A DNA stretch of 64,000 nucleotides from an uncultured Aquimarina sp. (GCA_947498935.1 CANMMM010000003.1:211287-275286); one strand, 5' to 3'. Shown: positions 25,916 to 38,759, numbered from the stretch's first letter. The notes: generated by a model not told the origin, from the sequence alone. Made by a program: numbers and translations.

Positions 25916-28900
25916 CTATGCTTCTACAGCTTCGGCTTCTGGTTGTTTCTTTTCTTTTAACCCTACTTTACTTACTGTATCAAACATCACTGGTGTAGCT
26001 ATGAATAACGATGAATACGTACCCACTACAACTCCTATGATTAATGAGAACATAAATCCTCTCAATGGTTCTGCGAAAATAAAGATGGCTATTAACACTA
26101 ACAAGGTAGTTAACGATGTATTCATAGTACGTCCTAAGGTACTATTTAATGCGCCATTTACATTATCTCCTAATGACCAACCTGTATGTTCTTGTAAGTA
26201 CTCTCTAATTCTATCGAATACCACCACGGTATCATTCAGCGAGTATCCTACTACGGTAAGAATTGCTGCGATAAATGCTTGATCGACCTCCATATTGAAT
26301 GGCATGAATTTCCAAGTTAATGAGAATACTCCCAGTACTAATAGTACATCATGGAATACTGCCATTACAGCTCCTAAACTAAATTGCCATCTTCTAAATC
26401 GGAATAAGATGTATAAGAATACTACGATTAATGATCCTACTACAGACCATAAAGCAGCTTTGGTAATATCATCTGCAATAGTAGGTCCTACCTTTATAGA
26501 AGACATGATTCCTATTTGCTTCCCTTCTGCTCCGTCAGAGAATTGTGAGTAGGTATATCCCTGTGGAAGGTATTTTTGTAAAGCAGTATATAATGAATTG
26601 GCTATTTCTGCATCTACAGCTTGTCCTGATTCATCAATCTTATACTTAGTCGTAATCTTTAGTTGGTTATTAGCCCCCTGTGTTTTGGCTTGTGCACTAC
26701 CAAAAACAGCTACTAAATCTTTTTCTACTTCTGTAGGTACTACATCATTTGCAAAACGTACGGTATACGTTCTACCTCCTACAAAATCAACTCCTTTATC
26801 TAATCCCTGAGTAGATAATGATACTACTCCTGCTAGAATAATCACTAATGATACTCCATATGCAAGCTTTCTTTTCTTTAGGAATTCGATATTGATATCC
26901 TTGAACCAGTTTTTGGTAGCTGCGGTAGAGAAGGCTAATTCTTTTCCATTTTTACCATATCCGTCTATAAATAAACGTGTAATAAAGATGGCTGTAAATA
27001 ATGAAGTAGCAATACCAATTAATAAGGTTGTTGCAAATCCTTTGATCGGTCCTGTACCAATTAATAATAAAATTAATCCTGTAAGTCCTGTAGTGATATT
27101 CGCATCTAAAATCGAAGATAATGCATTACTAAATCCGTCTTTAATAGCATCTTTCTGCACTTTTCCTTTAGCTAGTTCTTCTTTGATACGTTCGAATATA
27201 AGTACATTGGCATCTACCGACATACCGATTGTAAGTACAATACCTGCGATCCCTGGCAGGGTCAATACTGCTTTTAATCCTGCTAATACTCCGAAGATGA
27301 ATAAGATATTCACTACTAAGGCTACGTCTGCAAATGCTCCTGCTTTTCCGTAGTAGAATACCATCCAGATCAGGATCAGTACAAGTGCAATAGCGAATGA
27401 CATGATTCCACTATCGATTGCTTCTTGTCCTAATGACGGCCCTACAATCTCACTCTGAATAATATCTGCTGATGCTGGTAATTTACCTGCACGTAATACA
27501 TTGGCTAAATCTTTTCCTTCTTCTACGGTAAAATCTCCAGAAATCTGGCTGCTTCCTCCGCTAATTGGTCCGCTAGTTACTCCTGGTGCAGAATATACGA
27601 TATCGTCTAATACAATCGCGACTTGACTTCTTTGCTTATACGCTCTACCAGTCATTTCTTCCCACTTCTTAGCTCCTTTTCCGTCCATCTGCATAGATAC
27701 TACAACTTGGTTCATTTGATCATAGCTCTGAGATGCATCTGTGATCACTCCTCCGCTTAATTCTGGCTGTCCGTCGCGGTTTCCTTTAATAGCATATAGT
27801 GCTATAATTTCAGAATCTTTTTCTTGTTTACCCCATGCAAATCTCGCATAACGCAAATCTCCTTTTAATAGGGCTTGTACTTTTGGGTTCTTTAAATACG
27901 TATTGAACTGCGCTGTATCCTTTAAGGCTACTCTAGCAATCACTGGCCCACCTTGTCCGCCTTGTCCTGCTATTAAATCAAAGATAGGGTTCACTTGCTT
28001 TTCAGCTACTTCAGTAGAGTCTTCTGCATCTTCTAATAATTCTGCGATGGCATCGTCTTCTGCTGTGGTAGTCGTATCTGCTTTAGCTGTATCTGCTACT
28101 TTTTCGGTAGCGGCTACAGCTTCTGATTTTGCTGCTTCTTTTTGCTTATCTAAATCTTGTTTTAGGATATTGTTTGCAGAAATCAGTACATTGAATACTT
28201 CTTCCATTTTGTACACATCCCAGAACTCTAATTGTGCAGTACTCTGTAATAGTTTTTGTACACGATCTACATCTTTAGCTCCTGGTAATTCTACTAAGAT
28301 ACGTCCTGATTCTCCTAAACGTTGGATATTAGGCTGTGTTACCCCGAATTTATCGATACGCTTACGCAATACTTCGAAGGCAGAGATTACAGATTCATCT
28401 ATCTTTCTTTTTAGGATAGGCTTTACCACATCGTTAGACATATCATACGTGATATCGTCACTTAGATTTTTATTGGCAAAAATATCTGGAGAAGCTAATG
28501 TAGCATCTGGTATTTTTTCAAACTCGATAAAAAAGTCTTCTACATATGTATTCTGACTATTTTTCTGTGTTTGATCTGCTGCCGCTAATGCTTGGTTAAA
28601 AGATGGATCTTTAGAATAATTTGCTAATCCTTTTAAGATGTCTTTTACTGAGATTTGAAGAATCACGTTGATTCCTCCTTTAAGGTCTAATCCCTTGTTT
28701 AATTCTTTTCCCTTTGCATCATTATAGCTGAAATTAGCAAAGATAGGATCTTTCCCGATAGAGTCTAAATACCTACGCTCTTCGGTTTTTCTAAGATCTG
28801 AATAATTGGTTACTGTTTCTGGAAACTTAGCAATCGCATGTGCGGCTGCTTCTTTTTCTTTTGTATAGGTAAGATACGTAAACGATAATTGGTAGATACA

Positions 28901-28951
28901 TACCAATCCGAATAGAATCGCAAATACCCTAACAAGTCCTTTGTTTTGCAT
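25916..28951 (-). CDS. secDF: protein translocase subunit SecDF (fused)
   Basis: 1011 residues: SecD and SecF in one chain, usual in Bacteroidota. It uses the proton motive force to pull exported proteins through SecYEG. SecD part: GLDLKGGINVILQISVK (D1), FEVLRKRIDKFGVTQPNIQR, ILVELPGAKD, then AGIVLTIGMSVDANVLIFER. SecF part from about residue 690: LDKGVDFVGGRTYTV and TVVGYSLNDTVVVFDRIRE. Between residues of about 265 and 320 lies a low-complexity Ala/Thr/Asp/Glu insert in the periplasmic domain. No other sec genes are nearby; it has its own terminator. Confidence 0.97.
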   Translation of the reverse strand: MQNKGLVRVFAILFGLVCIYQLSFTYLTYTKEKEAAAHAIAKFPETVTNYSDLRKTEERRYLDSIGKDPIFANFSYNDAKGKELNKGLDLKGGINVILQISVKDILKGLANYSKDPSFNQALAAADQTQKNSQNTYVEDFFIEFEKIPDATLASPDIFANKNLSDDITYDMSNDVVKPILKRKIDESVISAFEVLRKRIDKFGVTQPNIQRLGESGRILVELPGAKDVDRVQKLLQSTAQLEFWDVYKMEEVFNVLISANNILKQDLDKQKEAAKSEAVAATEKVADTAKADTTTTAEDDAIAELLEDAEDSTEVAEKQVNPIFDLIAGQGGQGGPVIARVALKDTAQFNTYLKNPKVQALLKGDLRYARFAWGKQEKDSEIIALYAIKGNRDGQPELSGGVITDASQSYDQMNQVVVSMQMDGKGAKKWEEMTGRAYKQRSQVAIVLDDIVYSAPGVTSGPISGGSSQISGDFTVEEGKDLANVLRAGKLPASADIIQSEIVGPSLGQEAIDSGIMSFAIALVLILIWMVFYYGKAGAFADVALVVNILFIFGVLAGLKAVLTLPGIAGIVLTIGMSVDANVLIFERIKEELAKGKVQKDAIKDGFSNALSSILDANITTGLTGLILLLIGTGPIKGFATTLLIGIATSLFTAIFITRLFIDGYGKNGKELAFSTAATKNWFKDINIEFLKKRKLAYGVSLVIILAGVVSLSTQGLDKGVDFVGGRTYTVRFANDVVPTEVEKDLVAVFGSAQAKTQGANNQLKITTKYKIDESGQAVDAEIANSLYTALQKYLPQGYTYSQFSDGAEGKQIGIMSSIKVGPTIADDITKAALWSVVGSLIVVFLYILFRFRRWQFSLGAVMAVFHDVLLVLGVFSLTWKFMPFNMEVDQAFIAAILTVVGYSLNDTVVVFDRIREYLQEHTGWSLGDNVNGALNSTLGRTMNTSLTTLLVLIAIFIFAEPLRGFMFSLIIGVVVGTYSSLFIATPVMFDTVSKVGLKEKKQPEAEAVEA

Positions 28952-29154
28952 TACTTATGTATTTGAGTCAGATCCTTTATATTTTCAGATCCAACAATGG
29001 TTATTATTGATATTCTTTTATGAAATGTAGTTATTCACAAACTACTTGGTGAGTGCCATATTCGCTAGTAACGAAATGACTATTGTCTTTTTCTATATGA
29101 AAAAATGGTTATAAAATAAAGTCTAGATAGTGTAGAAAGACAATACCCTATATT

Positions 29155-29784
29155 TTATACGATAGGGCCTGCTCTTACTTCTGGTATTGTATAAGAAGGT
29201 GTAGTATGTACGAAATCAGTACTATGTATTGCAACTAGGTTCGCTAGTCTGGCTGCTACTAAACTCAATGATGTGTCGCAAGGTAGATGCGGTACAGTAT
29301 GTAAAGATTGTATCGCTCCATCTGTTCTTTGGTCTACCTCTACATGATAAGTTGCATTATAATCGACAACTAAGTCTGTGTCTGGTGTTACCTCATAAAT
29401 ATCGAGATGATATGCTTTTAAGACATCTTGTTCTTCCGGTTCTTGTTCTGTGCTTTTGTTTGATAATGCTAGGCCTACAGCATCTACAATAAGTTGCTGA
29501 TGATCTACAAACAACTGTTTTATATTAGCCACATCTGCATCACTGTAATACGTGATGGTAAGCTGTCCGTTGTGTAGGTTTTTGGATATCCGAGTGTTTG
29601 TAACTCCTACTGTTTGTAGTTGTGATTGTATCTCACGGATGGCATCTTCTGCATCTAATGCACTTATTTGAGTACTTACAAATTGTACTACAATTTGTTG
29701 ATTAGGTACTACTGCTTGTTGCTGCAATACAACGAATGTTGCCAATGCAGTTAACAGAAAGCCGAAGTACCATTTTTTCTTCAT
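29155..29784 (-). CDS. exported protein of unknown function
   Basis: 209 residues from MKKKWYFGFLLTALATFVVL. A longer frame starting 12 codons earlier is rejected because it precedes the signal or anchor segment. The mature part has a DAEDAIREIQSQLQTVGVTN helix-turn and a TITYYSDADVANIKQLFVD segment, and ends in a proline-rich tail. No family recognised. On the same strand as secDF, 203 bp upstream of it. Confidence 0.6.
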   Translation of the reverse strand: MKKKWYFGFLLTALATFVVLQQQAVVPNQQIVVQFVSTQISALDAEDAIREIQSQLQTVGVTNTRISKNLHNGQLTITYYSDADVANIKQLFVDHQQLIVDAVGLALSNKSTEQEPEEQDVLKAYHLDIYEVTPDTDLVVDYNATYHVEVDQRTDGAIQSLHTVPHLPCDTSLSLVAARLANLVAIHSTDFVHTTPSYTIPEVRAGPIV

Positions 29785-29920
29785 TTGGCAAATATAGAAA
29801 ATTAAAAGCTGCATTGCCAATCTCTTGTTAGAATTCTACACCTGTCGACAGTCTTTCATAACGAAGTAATGTGAACCTCTTTAACATACACGATAGACCA
29901 AAACATATACGTCTTTAATT

Positions 29921-30009
29921 GCGTTAGGGATAGTAATGAAAATCCCACAGCCCGACGATAGGAGGTGCGAGGAATTGTAATGGATAGCCCGACCCTTGTG
30001 GTAACGCCC
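29921..30009 (+). repeat. family A repeat, subtype 1
   Basis: 89 bp, GCGTTAGGGATAGTAATG to TTGTGGTAACGCCC, with the same centre as the copy at 18129 (CCCGACGATAGGAGGTGCGA). Confidence 0.9.
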
Positions 30010-30021
30010 AAAATCAAGCAT

Positions 30022-30072
30022 AAAAAAACTGCCTAGTATTATAACTATTAAATTATAATTGCTAGACAGTTT
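30022..30072 (-). terminator. mdh terminator
   Basis: An imperfect stem (ACTGCCTAGTATTATAA against TTATAATTGCTAGACAGT) with T7 after it on the minus strand, 24 bp beyond the mdh stop. Confidence 0.8.
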
Positions 30073-30095
30073 CGTAAGTATTATTTACAAAAGGG

Positions 30096-31022
30096 TTACA
30101 GTTCTAGTAATCCGTTTGTTTTCTTTACGCCTTCTGCGCTTTCTGCTAGTTTTGCTTTTTCGGCATCGTTTAATTCGATTTCTACGATTTTTTCGATTCC
30201 GTTTTTACCTAATACTACAGGAGCCCCGATACATAAGTCGTTTAATCCGTACTCTCCTTCTAATAAGGTAGAACAAGGGAATATTTTTTTCTGATCACAT
30301 GCGATTGCTTGTACCAATCCAGATACTGCTGCTCCAGGTGCATACCAAGCAGAAGTACCTAGCAATCCTGTAAGTGTTGCTCCTCCTACTTTAGTATCTG
30401 CTGCTACTTGCTCTAAACGATCTGCTGTGATAAACTCTGATACTGGCACACTGTTTCTAGTAGCTAATCTAGTTAATGGCACCATTCCTTTATCGCTATG
30501 TCCACCTATTACCATTCCATCTACATCAGAGATTGGCGCCCCTAATGCTTCTGCTAATCGGTACTTGAAACGAGCACTATCTAAAGCGCCTCCCATACCG
30601 ATGATTCTGTTCTTTGGTAAATCTGTCGTTTTGTGTACTAAATACGTCATCGTATCCATTGGATTACTTACTACGATGATGATCGTATTTGGAGAATGCT
30701 CGATTAGATTAGCAGATACTGTTTTTACAATTCCTGCATTGATCCCAATCAATTCTTCTCTAGTCATTCCTGGCTTACGAGGAATTCCTGATGTGATTAC
30801 AACAATATCGCTGTTTGCTGTCTTAGAATAATCATTGGTAGATCCCACTATTTTGGTATCGAAACCATTTAAAGAAGCAGTTTGCATCAAGTCCATGGCT
30901 TTTCCTTCTGCGTAGCCTTCCTTGATATCTAACAACACCACTTCTGAAGCAAAATTCTTTATGGCTATGTATTCTGCACAACTTGCACCTACTGCACCAG
31001 CTCCTACTACTGTAACTTTCAT
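30096..31022 (-). CDS. mdh: malate dehydrogenase
   Basis: 308 residues. Interconverts malate and oxaloacetate with NAD in the TCA cycle. LDH-like MDH type: GAGAVGASCAEYIA nucleotide loop at residues 7-20, an Asp (LLDIKEG) that favours NAD over NADP, substrate-binding arginines in GIPRKPGMTRE, LDSARFKYRLAEALG, and the catalytic histidine in GGHSDKGMVPL. Length normal. It stands alone with a strong terminator. Confidence 0.97.
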   Translation of the reverse strand: MKVTVVGAGAVGASCAEYIAIKNFASEVVLLDIKEGYAEGKAMDLMQTASLNGFDTKIVGSTNDYSKTANSDIVVITSGIPRKPGMTREELIGINAGIVKTVSANLIEHSPNTIIIVVSNPMDTMTYLVHKTTDLPKNRIIGMGGALDSARFKYRLAEALGAPISDVDGMVIGGHSDKGMVPLTRLATRNSVPVSEFITADRLEQVAADTKVGGATLTGLLGTSAWYAPGAAVSGLVQAIACDQKKIFPCSTLLEGEYGLNDLCIGAPVVLGKNGIEKIVEIELNDAEKAKLAESAEGVKKTNGLLEL

Positions 31023-31129
31023 CTTGTATGTCTAATTTAGATTAATAATTTATTTCCTGTTGGATTTTTTCCGAAACAGCGCTAAAATACAAATTCTTTA
31101 ACTATAATATTTGCAAAAATCTCGTTAAA

Positions 31130-32137
31130 TTACCACACAAAATCTACTCCAAAAGACAGATTATTATAGTTCTGCAAAGTGTAATCTAAATTTACCCTAA
31201 AAAAGCTTATTTTCATAGAGCTTCCGAAAGTGGCTTTGACTCCATTAGTTGTATTTTTTATAGAAATAGGATCTACAACTGCTTGAGATGCTAAGGGTCC
31301 GTTTTGCACTGTATAGCGCCCTAACACATCTGCAGTATTACTCCCCGTATAAAAACCAAATCCTCCATAAAAATTAAGTTTAGGCAACTTCGTACTCATG
31401 ATTGCCGATACTAGCCACGAATTAGATCGCAGTCGTATTTCTTGACCTTCGGCAGTGATCTGCTCACTACTCTCGAAATTATACATTCCTTTTACTCGTG
31501 TATATCCCACAATGGCTGAAACTCTAAAAGGCAATCGCTTCCACGCAAAAATCCAGTCTGTAAATTCATGTTGTAATCCCACACCATAGAGTCCTATGGT
31601 CGCATTATCTCTAACTTTGGTAGTAGGCAGTCCTCTAAATTTTATTTCTGTACTTCTAGAAATCCCCATCGAAGCTTGCAAAAATCCCGATGGTATCATT
31701 CCTGTAGACATTCCTCCAATTCCGTCTGGTAACGCTACGATAACTGGAGCACCTGCTCCTTGATCCAGTACCAAGGTGGTTTCTGCTGGATTTTCTCCAA
31801 AAGCAGTAGCAATCACCTTACTAGGAGAACCATCCTGAAAAAACACGCCATCATACTCAGTTACATTGAGGATAAAACTTTGTTTTTCATCACGTATAAA
31901 CGATAGGTTACCTACAATACCTATATCAAAATACCATAACTTTTTAACCTTGGCGGTTTTATACCATCCATTAGACATATTATTTACCAAAGCTTCTCCT
32001 GCTGGTGTAAAGTAATCTTTACCAAAACGCTGTGCATTGGCTATACCTAATTCTAGCAGTTGATCTATGTTATTCTGGGCATATGATACTTTCTGAATCA
32101 AAAGAATCATAGATAAGATGATGATGATTTTTTTCAT
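31130..32137 (-). CDS. DUF6588-type outer-membrane protein
   Basis: 335 residues with a signal peptide (MKKIIIILSMILLIQKVSYAQ). The mature chain has regular amphipathic strands (ATIGLYGVGLQHEFTDWI, FRVSAIVGYTRVKGMYNFE) and a typical end (YNNLSFGVDFVW). The aligned order of motifs matches the DUF6588 family of flavobacterial proteins, probably beta-barrels. Function unknown. It is 226 bp downstream of gyrB and codirectional, but the gyrB terminator separates them. Confidence 0.7.
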   Translation of the reverse strand: MKKIIIILSMILLIQKVSYAQNNIDQLLELGIANAQRFGKDYFTPAGEALVNNMSNGWYKTAKVKKLWYFDIGIVGNLSFIRDEKQSFILNVTEYDGVFFQDGSPSKVIATAFGENPAETTLVLDQGAGAPVIVALPDGIGGMSTGMIPSGFLQASMGISRSTEIKFRGLPTTKVRDNATIGLYGVGLQHEFTDWIFAWKRLPFRVSAIVGYTRVKGMYNFESSEQITAEGQEIRLRSNSWLVSAIMSTKLPKLNFYGGFGFYTGSNTADVLGRYTVQNGPLASQAVVDPISIKNTTNGVKATFGSSMKISFFRVNLDYTLQNYNNLSFGVDFVW

Positions 32138-32305
32138 CTGTTTTTAAAATTTTCAATCATCAGATGGTTTACGCCGACGTACCGCTGTATCCATAAACAC
32201 AGCTTTATCATAACGCTTTCCATAAGATTTGGGTTATTTTGGCTTACCAATATATAAAAAAACATTCAGATGTGGTGTGTTATTACACATTGAACATGTA
32301 ATAAC

Positions 32306-32345
32306 AAAAAAAAGAGGCTACCTATAAAGGTAGCCTCTTTTTATA
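32306..32345 (-). terminator. gyrB terminator
   Basis: Stem AAGAGGCTACC / GGTAGCCTCTT with a 5-nt loop and A or T tracts on both sides, 18 bp after the gyrB stop. Confidence 0.9.
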
Positions 32346-32363
32346 TGCTAAGCAGTATGAAAG

Positions 32364-34918
<2,555 letters not shown>

Positions 34919-36118
34919 ATGAAAACTAATTTATTTAGCCTTGGTAAGCTATTTGTACTAGGATTAACAATGCTTGCATTATCATGTACAAACGAAGGAT
35001 TTAACGAAATCACCGAAAACGATCAAAAACAAACTGTAAAAAAATTCTTTAATGATGACATCTTCATTCTAGAAGACATCGGAGATGGAAACTACCTTGG
35101 AGATGACATTATTTTTACCGAAGATCAATTAACCAATGAACGTATAGGAATCGACCAAAATCCTACTCCAGGTCAAGATGAAGGAGAGCGATTAGGCGTA
35201 CACCCTGGGATTAGAAAGTGGCCTAATAACACTGTAATTTATGTATTAGACCGCAGCTTAACCAGCAAGCAAATTCAAGTGACTAAAAACTCTATGGAAG
35301 AATGGAGGTCTAAAACAAATGTTCGATTTAAAGAAAGAACAAACGAAAACTACTATGTAACTATCAAAAACAGTGGTAGAGGCTGTAATTGTGGTAGTGC
35401 TAACTTAGGAGTTGTAGGAACTAGAGGAGGTATCAACATAGGAACTGGAACTACAGAAGTAGTAATGATTCATGAAATCGGTCACACATTAGGCTTCCTA
35501 CACGAACAAAACAGATCTGACAGAGACAACCATGTTAGAATATTATTTGAAAATATTTCTGACGGAGCCGCAAGCCAATTTAGATTAACTAACAATTCTG
35601 TGAATGTAGGGCCTTTTGACCTTAGATCTACAATGATGTATGGATCTTACACATTCAGTAAAAACGGAAGTCCAACTATCGTAGAAAAAGCTACTGGACA
35701 ACCATATGCTAGAAGAAAACCAGAACTATCTACAGGAGATATCGCCGCAACTAATCAAGTATACCCTAGCTCAGATGGTGGCGGAGGTGATGATGATGAT
35801 GACGATGATGATGATGATGACGACGATGATAAAGATGACATCTGCAAAGACGTAAGCCCTTGGTCTATCAACAAAAGATACACAGTAGGAGATCGAGTAA
35901 CTTATAAAGGATACTTATTCGAAAGAGATTTCAACACATGGAACCGAATTGGAAAATGCGGAGAAGTAGAAACACCAAGCGATATTTGCGAAGGAATTGA
36001 CCCTTATAACAGAAATGCAACATATTCTCCTGGAGATCAAGTAACTTTTAGAGGATACTTATATAAATTACTCCAAAACAGACGATGGTCTAATCAAGGA
36101 CAATGCGGGAGCAACTAG
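34919..36118 (+). CDS. astacin (M12A) metalloprotease lipoprotein with poly-Asp linker and C-terminal binding repeats
   Basis: 399 residues. Lipoprotein signal MKTNLFSLGKLFVLGLTMLALSC (Cys23). Residues of about 95-285 form an astacin peptidase with the full zinc signature HEIGHTLGFLHEQNRSDRD (185-203) and the Met-turn STMMYGSYTFS. Residues 291-304 are fourteen consecutive aspartates encoded by a GAT/GAC repeat. Two similar modules of about 40 residues follow (SINKRYTVGDRVTYKGYLF and NRNATYSPGDQVTFRGYLY), like chitin-binding CBM5/12 modules. A pro-segment precedes the catalytic domain. A calcium-binding role for the acidic linker is inference. Confidence 0.9.
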   Translation: MKTNLFSLGKLFVLGLTMLALSCTNEGFNEITENDQKQTVKKFFNDDIFILEDIGDGNYLGDDIIFTEDQLTNERIGIDQNPTPGQDEGERLGVHPGIRKWPNNTVIYVLDRSLTSKQIQVTKNSMEEWRSKTNVRFKERTNENYYVTIKNSGRGCNCGSANLGVVGTRGGINIGTGTTEVVMIHEIGHTLGFLHEQNRSDRDNHVRILFENISDGAASQFRLTNNSVNVGPFDLRSTMMYGSYTFSKNGSPTIVEKATGQPYARRKPELSTGDIAATNQVYPSSDGGGGDDDDDDDDDDDDDDKDDICKDVSPWSINKRYTVGDRVTYKGYLFERDFNTWNRIGKCGEVETPSDICEGIDPYNRNATYSPGDQVTFRGYLYKLLQNRRWSNQGQCGSN

Positions 36119-36162
36119 TCTGACCAAAAAAACCAACTACACAAACTCAACAAACACCTATT

Positions 36163-36193
36163 AAAACAGGCTACCAATTTGGTAGCCTGTTTT
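36163..36193 (+). terminator. astacin gene terminator
   Basis: Perfect 13-bp stem AAAACAGGCTACC / GGTAGCCTGTTTT with a 5-nt loop. Confidence 0.9.
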
Positions 36194-36206
36194 GTTATAC
36201 ACAATA

Positions 36207-36315
36207 AAGTGATGTCAGCTTTTTTTTAAAATTAACTCCAACCACTGCTTTTTTTGCTGTTTTAAGGTGCCGCAGCACTGCTACACAAAAAAACTTAACC
36301 CCCTATTACACTAAG
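36207..36315 (+). repeat. family B repeat, degenerate
   Basis: Begins AAGTGATGTCAGCTTTTTT and keeps the central hairpin arms around GCCGCAGCACTGCTAC, but the right end is not recognisable. The rest of the gap to asnB (to 36824) shows no convincing gene; short frames there have no family features. Confidence 0.45.
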
Positions 36316-36694
36316 ACGCTTCGTTATAAGATTCAGAAAAGCAATAAAACCTAATGTTTTACAAATATCTACATAGCATCGCTACAGCTAGATTTAAAGA
36401 TACAATGAAACATCAGGATTTGCAGCAGCTTCAAGCCGTAATAGATTTGCCATTGCATCATCCAGGTTATATTACTTCAACAGCATCATTGATTTTTTTT
36501 CTGAACACTACCATAGTCATAGAACACTATAACAACATTAACAGCAGAAATAACCAGATCTAACGAAGTGTCAAACTTAGCTACAGCTTTAAGCTTTCGT
36601 AGATTTTCTATTACATCCACCTCCTTGTACAAACACCTTAAAAAGAATGCAAATCCTTTGCTAAATCTCACACAAATTACCCGATACAACTCCA

Positions 36695-36730
36695 CAAAAA
36701 AGCCTCTGAGAAATAAATTTCTCAGAGGCT
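36695..36730 (-). terminator. asnB terminator
   Basis: Stem AGCCTCTGAGAAAT / ATTTCTCAGAGGCT, followed by T6 on the minus strand. It lies about 95 bp beyond the asnB stop. Confidence 0.85.
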
Positions 36731-36824
36731 AACATCTCAATTAACTCAACTTTCAGTATCTCACACTGAACTCTTGAATTTCTTTATCGCAATATCTATT
36801 AAAAAATACTGCTGTTTTTACTAT

Positions 36825-38489
36825 TTAATAAGCATCATCATGCACATTTGCTACTGCACGGCCGCTTGGATCATTCATATTCTTAAATGCTTCATCCCAT
36901 TCCAAAGCAATTTTAGTACTACACGCTACTGATGCTTCTTGAGGCACACTTAGCGCTGCGGTATCACTTGGGAAATGCTCTTCGAAAATAGCTCTATAAT
37001 AAAACTCCTCTTTATTTTGTGGAGTTTGAATAGGGAATCTAAAATGTGCATTCTCCATCTGCTCATCAGACACTTCTTTATCCACAATTTCCTTTAGCGT
37101 ATCTATCCAGCTATACCCTACTCCATCAGAGAATTGTTCTTTTTGTCTCCAAGCCACACTTTCTGGCAAATAGGATTCAAAAGCCTTACGTATTACCCAT
37201 TTCTCCATACGCTCTCCATTGATCATCTTATCCTGCGGATTAATTCGCATTGCCACATCCATAAATTCTTTATCCAAGAATGGCACTCTACCTTCTATAC
37301 CCCAAGCAGCTAATGATTTATTGGCACGCAAACAATCATACATATGCAATTTACTCAATTTACGCACAGTCTCTTCATGAAATTCTTGTGCATTTGGCGC
37401 TTTGTGGAAGTACAAATATCCTCCAAATAACTCATCTGCTCCCTCTCCAGATAACACCATCTTCACGCCCATCGATTTAATGACACGAGCCATTAAATAC
37501 ATAGGAGTAGAAGCTCTAATCGTGGTTATATCATATGTTTCTAGATTATAGATCACATCTCTAATTGCATCTAAACCTTCTTGTATCGTAAATTTAATTT
37601 CATGGTGTACAGTACCGATATGATCTGCTACTTTTTGAGCCGCAGCTAAATCTGGTGATCCTTCTAAACCTACAGAAAAAGAATGCAATTGAGGCCACCA
37701 AGCATCTTTGGTATCTCCAGACTCTACCCTTTTTTCAGAATATTTTTTAGCAATAGCAGATGTTACCGAAGAATCCAATCCCCCAGACAGTAACACTCCA
37801 TAAGGTACATCTGACATTAATTGTCTATGCACTGCTGCTTCTAAAGCTTCTCTAAGTTCATCAATACTTGTTTGATTTTCTTTTACAGCATCAAACTCTG
37901 CCCAGTCTCTCACATACCATTTTTCTAATTCACCAGTAGTACTATCTAGAAAATGCCCAGGAGGAAACAATTCAATTTTTGTACACACCCCTTCTAATGC
38001 TTTTAATTCCGAACCTACATAAAAAGTACCGTTCTGATCCCATCCCATGTATAATGGAATGATTCCCATATGATCTCTAGCGATTAAATAACTATCTTTA
38101 GACGCATCATACAACGCAAAAGCAAAAATTCCATTCAATTCATCTAAAAACTGATTCCCTTTTTCTTTATACAGTGCTAAAATTACTTCACAATCAGAAG
38201 CTGTTTGAAAATCATATTTCCCTTCAAAATCTTTTCGAATCTCTCTATGATTATATATCTCTCCATTAGCTGCTAATACCAGCGTTTTATCTTTACTAAA
38301 TAAAGGTTGCTTTCCTGATACTGGGTCTACAATTGCTAATCGCTCATGCGCCATAATTGTATTTTCATTTGCATATATCCCACTCCAATCCGGACCTCTA
38401 TGACGGATTTTCTTTGACATTTCCAGTAATTGAGGTCTTAATACCTCTGCTTTTTCTTTTAAATCAAAAGCACATACTATTCCACACAT
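36825..38489 (-). CDS. asnB: glutamine-hydrolysing asparagine synthetase B
   Basis: 554 residues, usual length. Makes asparagine from aspartate, ATP and glutamine. Residue Cys2 of MCGIVCAFD is the glutaminase nucleophile; RHRGPDWSG and NGEIYNHREIRKDF follow. The synthetase half has the PP-loop GVLLSGGLDSSVTSAI and GEGADELFGGYLYFHKAP. Monocistronic and well separated from both neighbours. Confidence 0.97.
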   Translation of the reverse strand: MCGIVCAFDLKEKAEVLRPQLLEMSKKIRHRGPDWSGIYANENTIMAHERLAIVDPVSGKQPLFSKDKTLVLAANGEIYNHREIRKDFEGKYDFQTASDCEVILALYKEKGNQFLDELNGIFAFALYDASKDSYLIARDHMGIIPLYMGWDQNGTFYVGSELKALEGVCTKIELFPPGHFLDSTTGELEKWYVRDWAEFDAVKENQTSIDELREALEAAVHRQLMSDVPYGVLLSGGLDSSVTSAIAKKYSEKRVESGDTKDAWWPQLHSFSVGLEGSPDLAAAQKVADHIGTVHHEIKFTIQEGLDAIRDVIYNLETYDITTIRASTPMYLMARVIKSMGVKMVLSGEGADELFGGYLYFHKAPNAQEFHEETVRKLSKLHMYDCLRANKSLAAWGIEGRVPFLDKEFMDVAMRINPQDKMINGERMEKWVIRKAFESYLPESVAWRQKEQFSDGVGYSWIDTLKEIVDKEVSDEQMENAHFRFPIQTPQNKEEFYYRAIFEEHFPSDTAALSVPQEASVACSTKIALEWDEAFKNMNDPSGRAVANVHDDAY

Positions 38490-38720
38490 AATCTTTTTGT
38501 ATTAATTGAGAAGTCAAATATCATATTATTATTACAAAACATAAAGCAAAACATCATTTTTGTTTTAAAAATGAAACCTAAAACCTTTTTTTAGCAACAA
38601 AAAACAACAAAACCCTTTAAAAACAACAGCTATCACTAACAACCTGTTAGTAGTTCTTTTTTAACACAACCTAAAGAGAAGATTTTTTATAATTAGCGTA
38701 AGTTAGAATCCTTAATCATA

Positions 38721-38737
38721 AAAGTATAAACCACTTC
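38721..38737. repeat. possible family B end fragment
   Basis: AAAGTATAAACCACTTC resembles the right end of family B (AAAGTGTAAATCACTTC). No other part of the element is adjacent. Confidence 0.3.
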
Positions 38738-38759
38738 CATATCTAAAAACACACACATT

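Noticed and set aside
27903..28556. Long open frames opposite secDF
   Set aside because: Antisense to the secDF coding region, low-complexity composition, no recognisable motif.
36354..36695. Overlapping short frames between the astacin gene and asnB
   Set aside because: Opposite-strand frames of similar length without motifs; composition is that of non-coding DNA.
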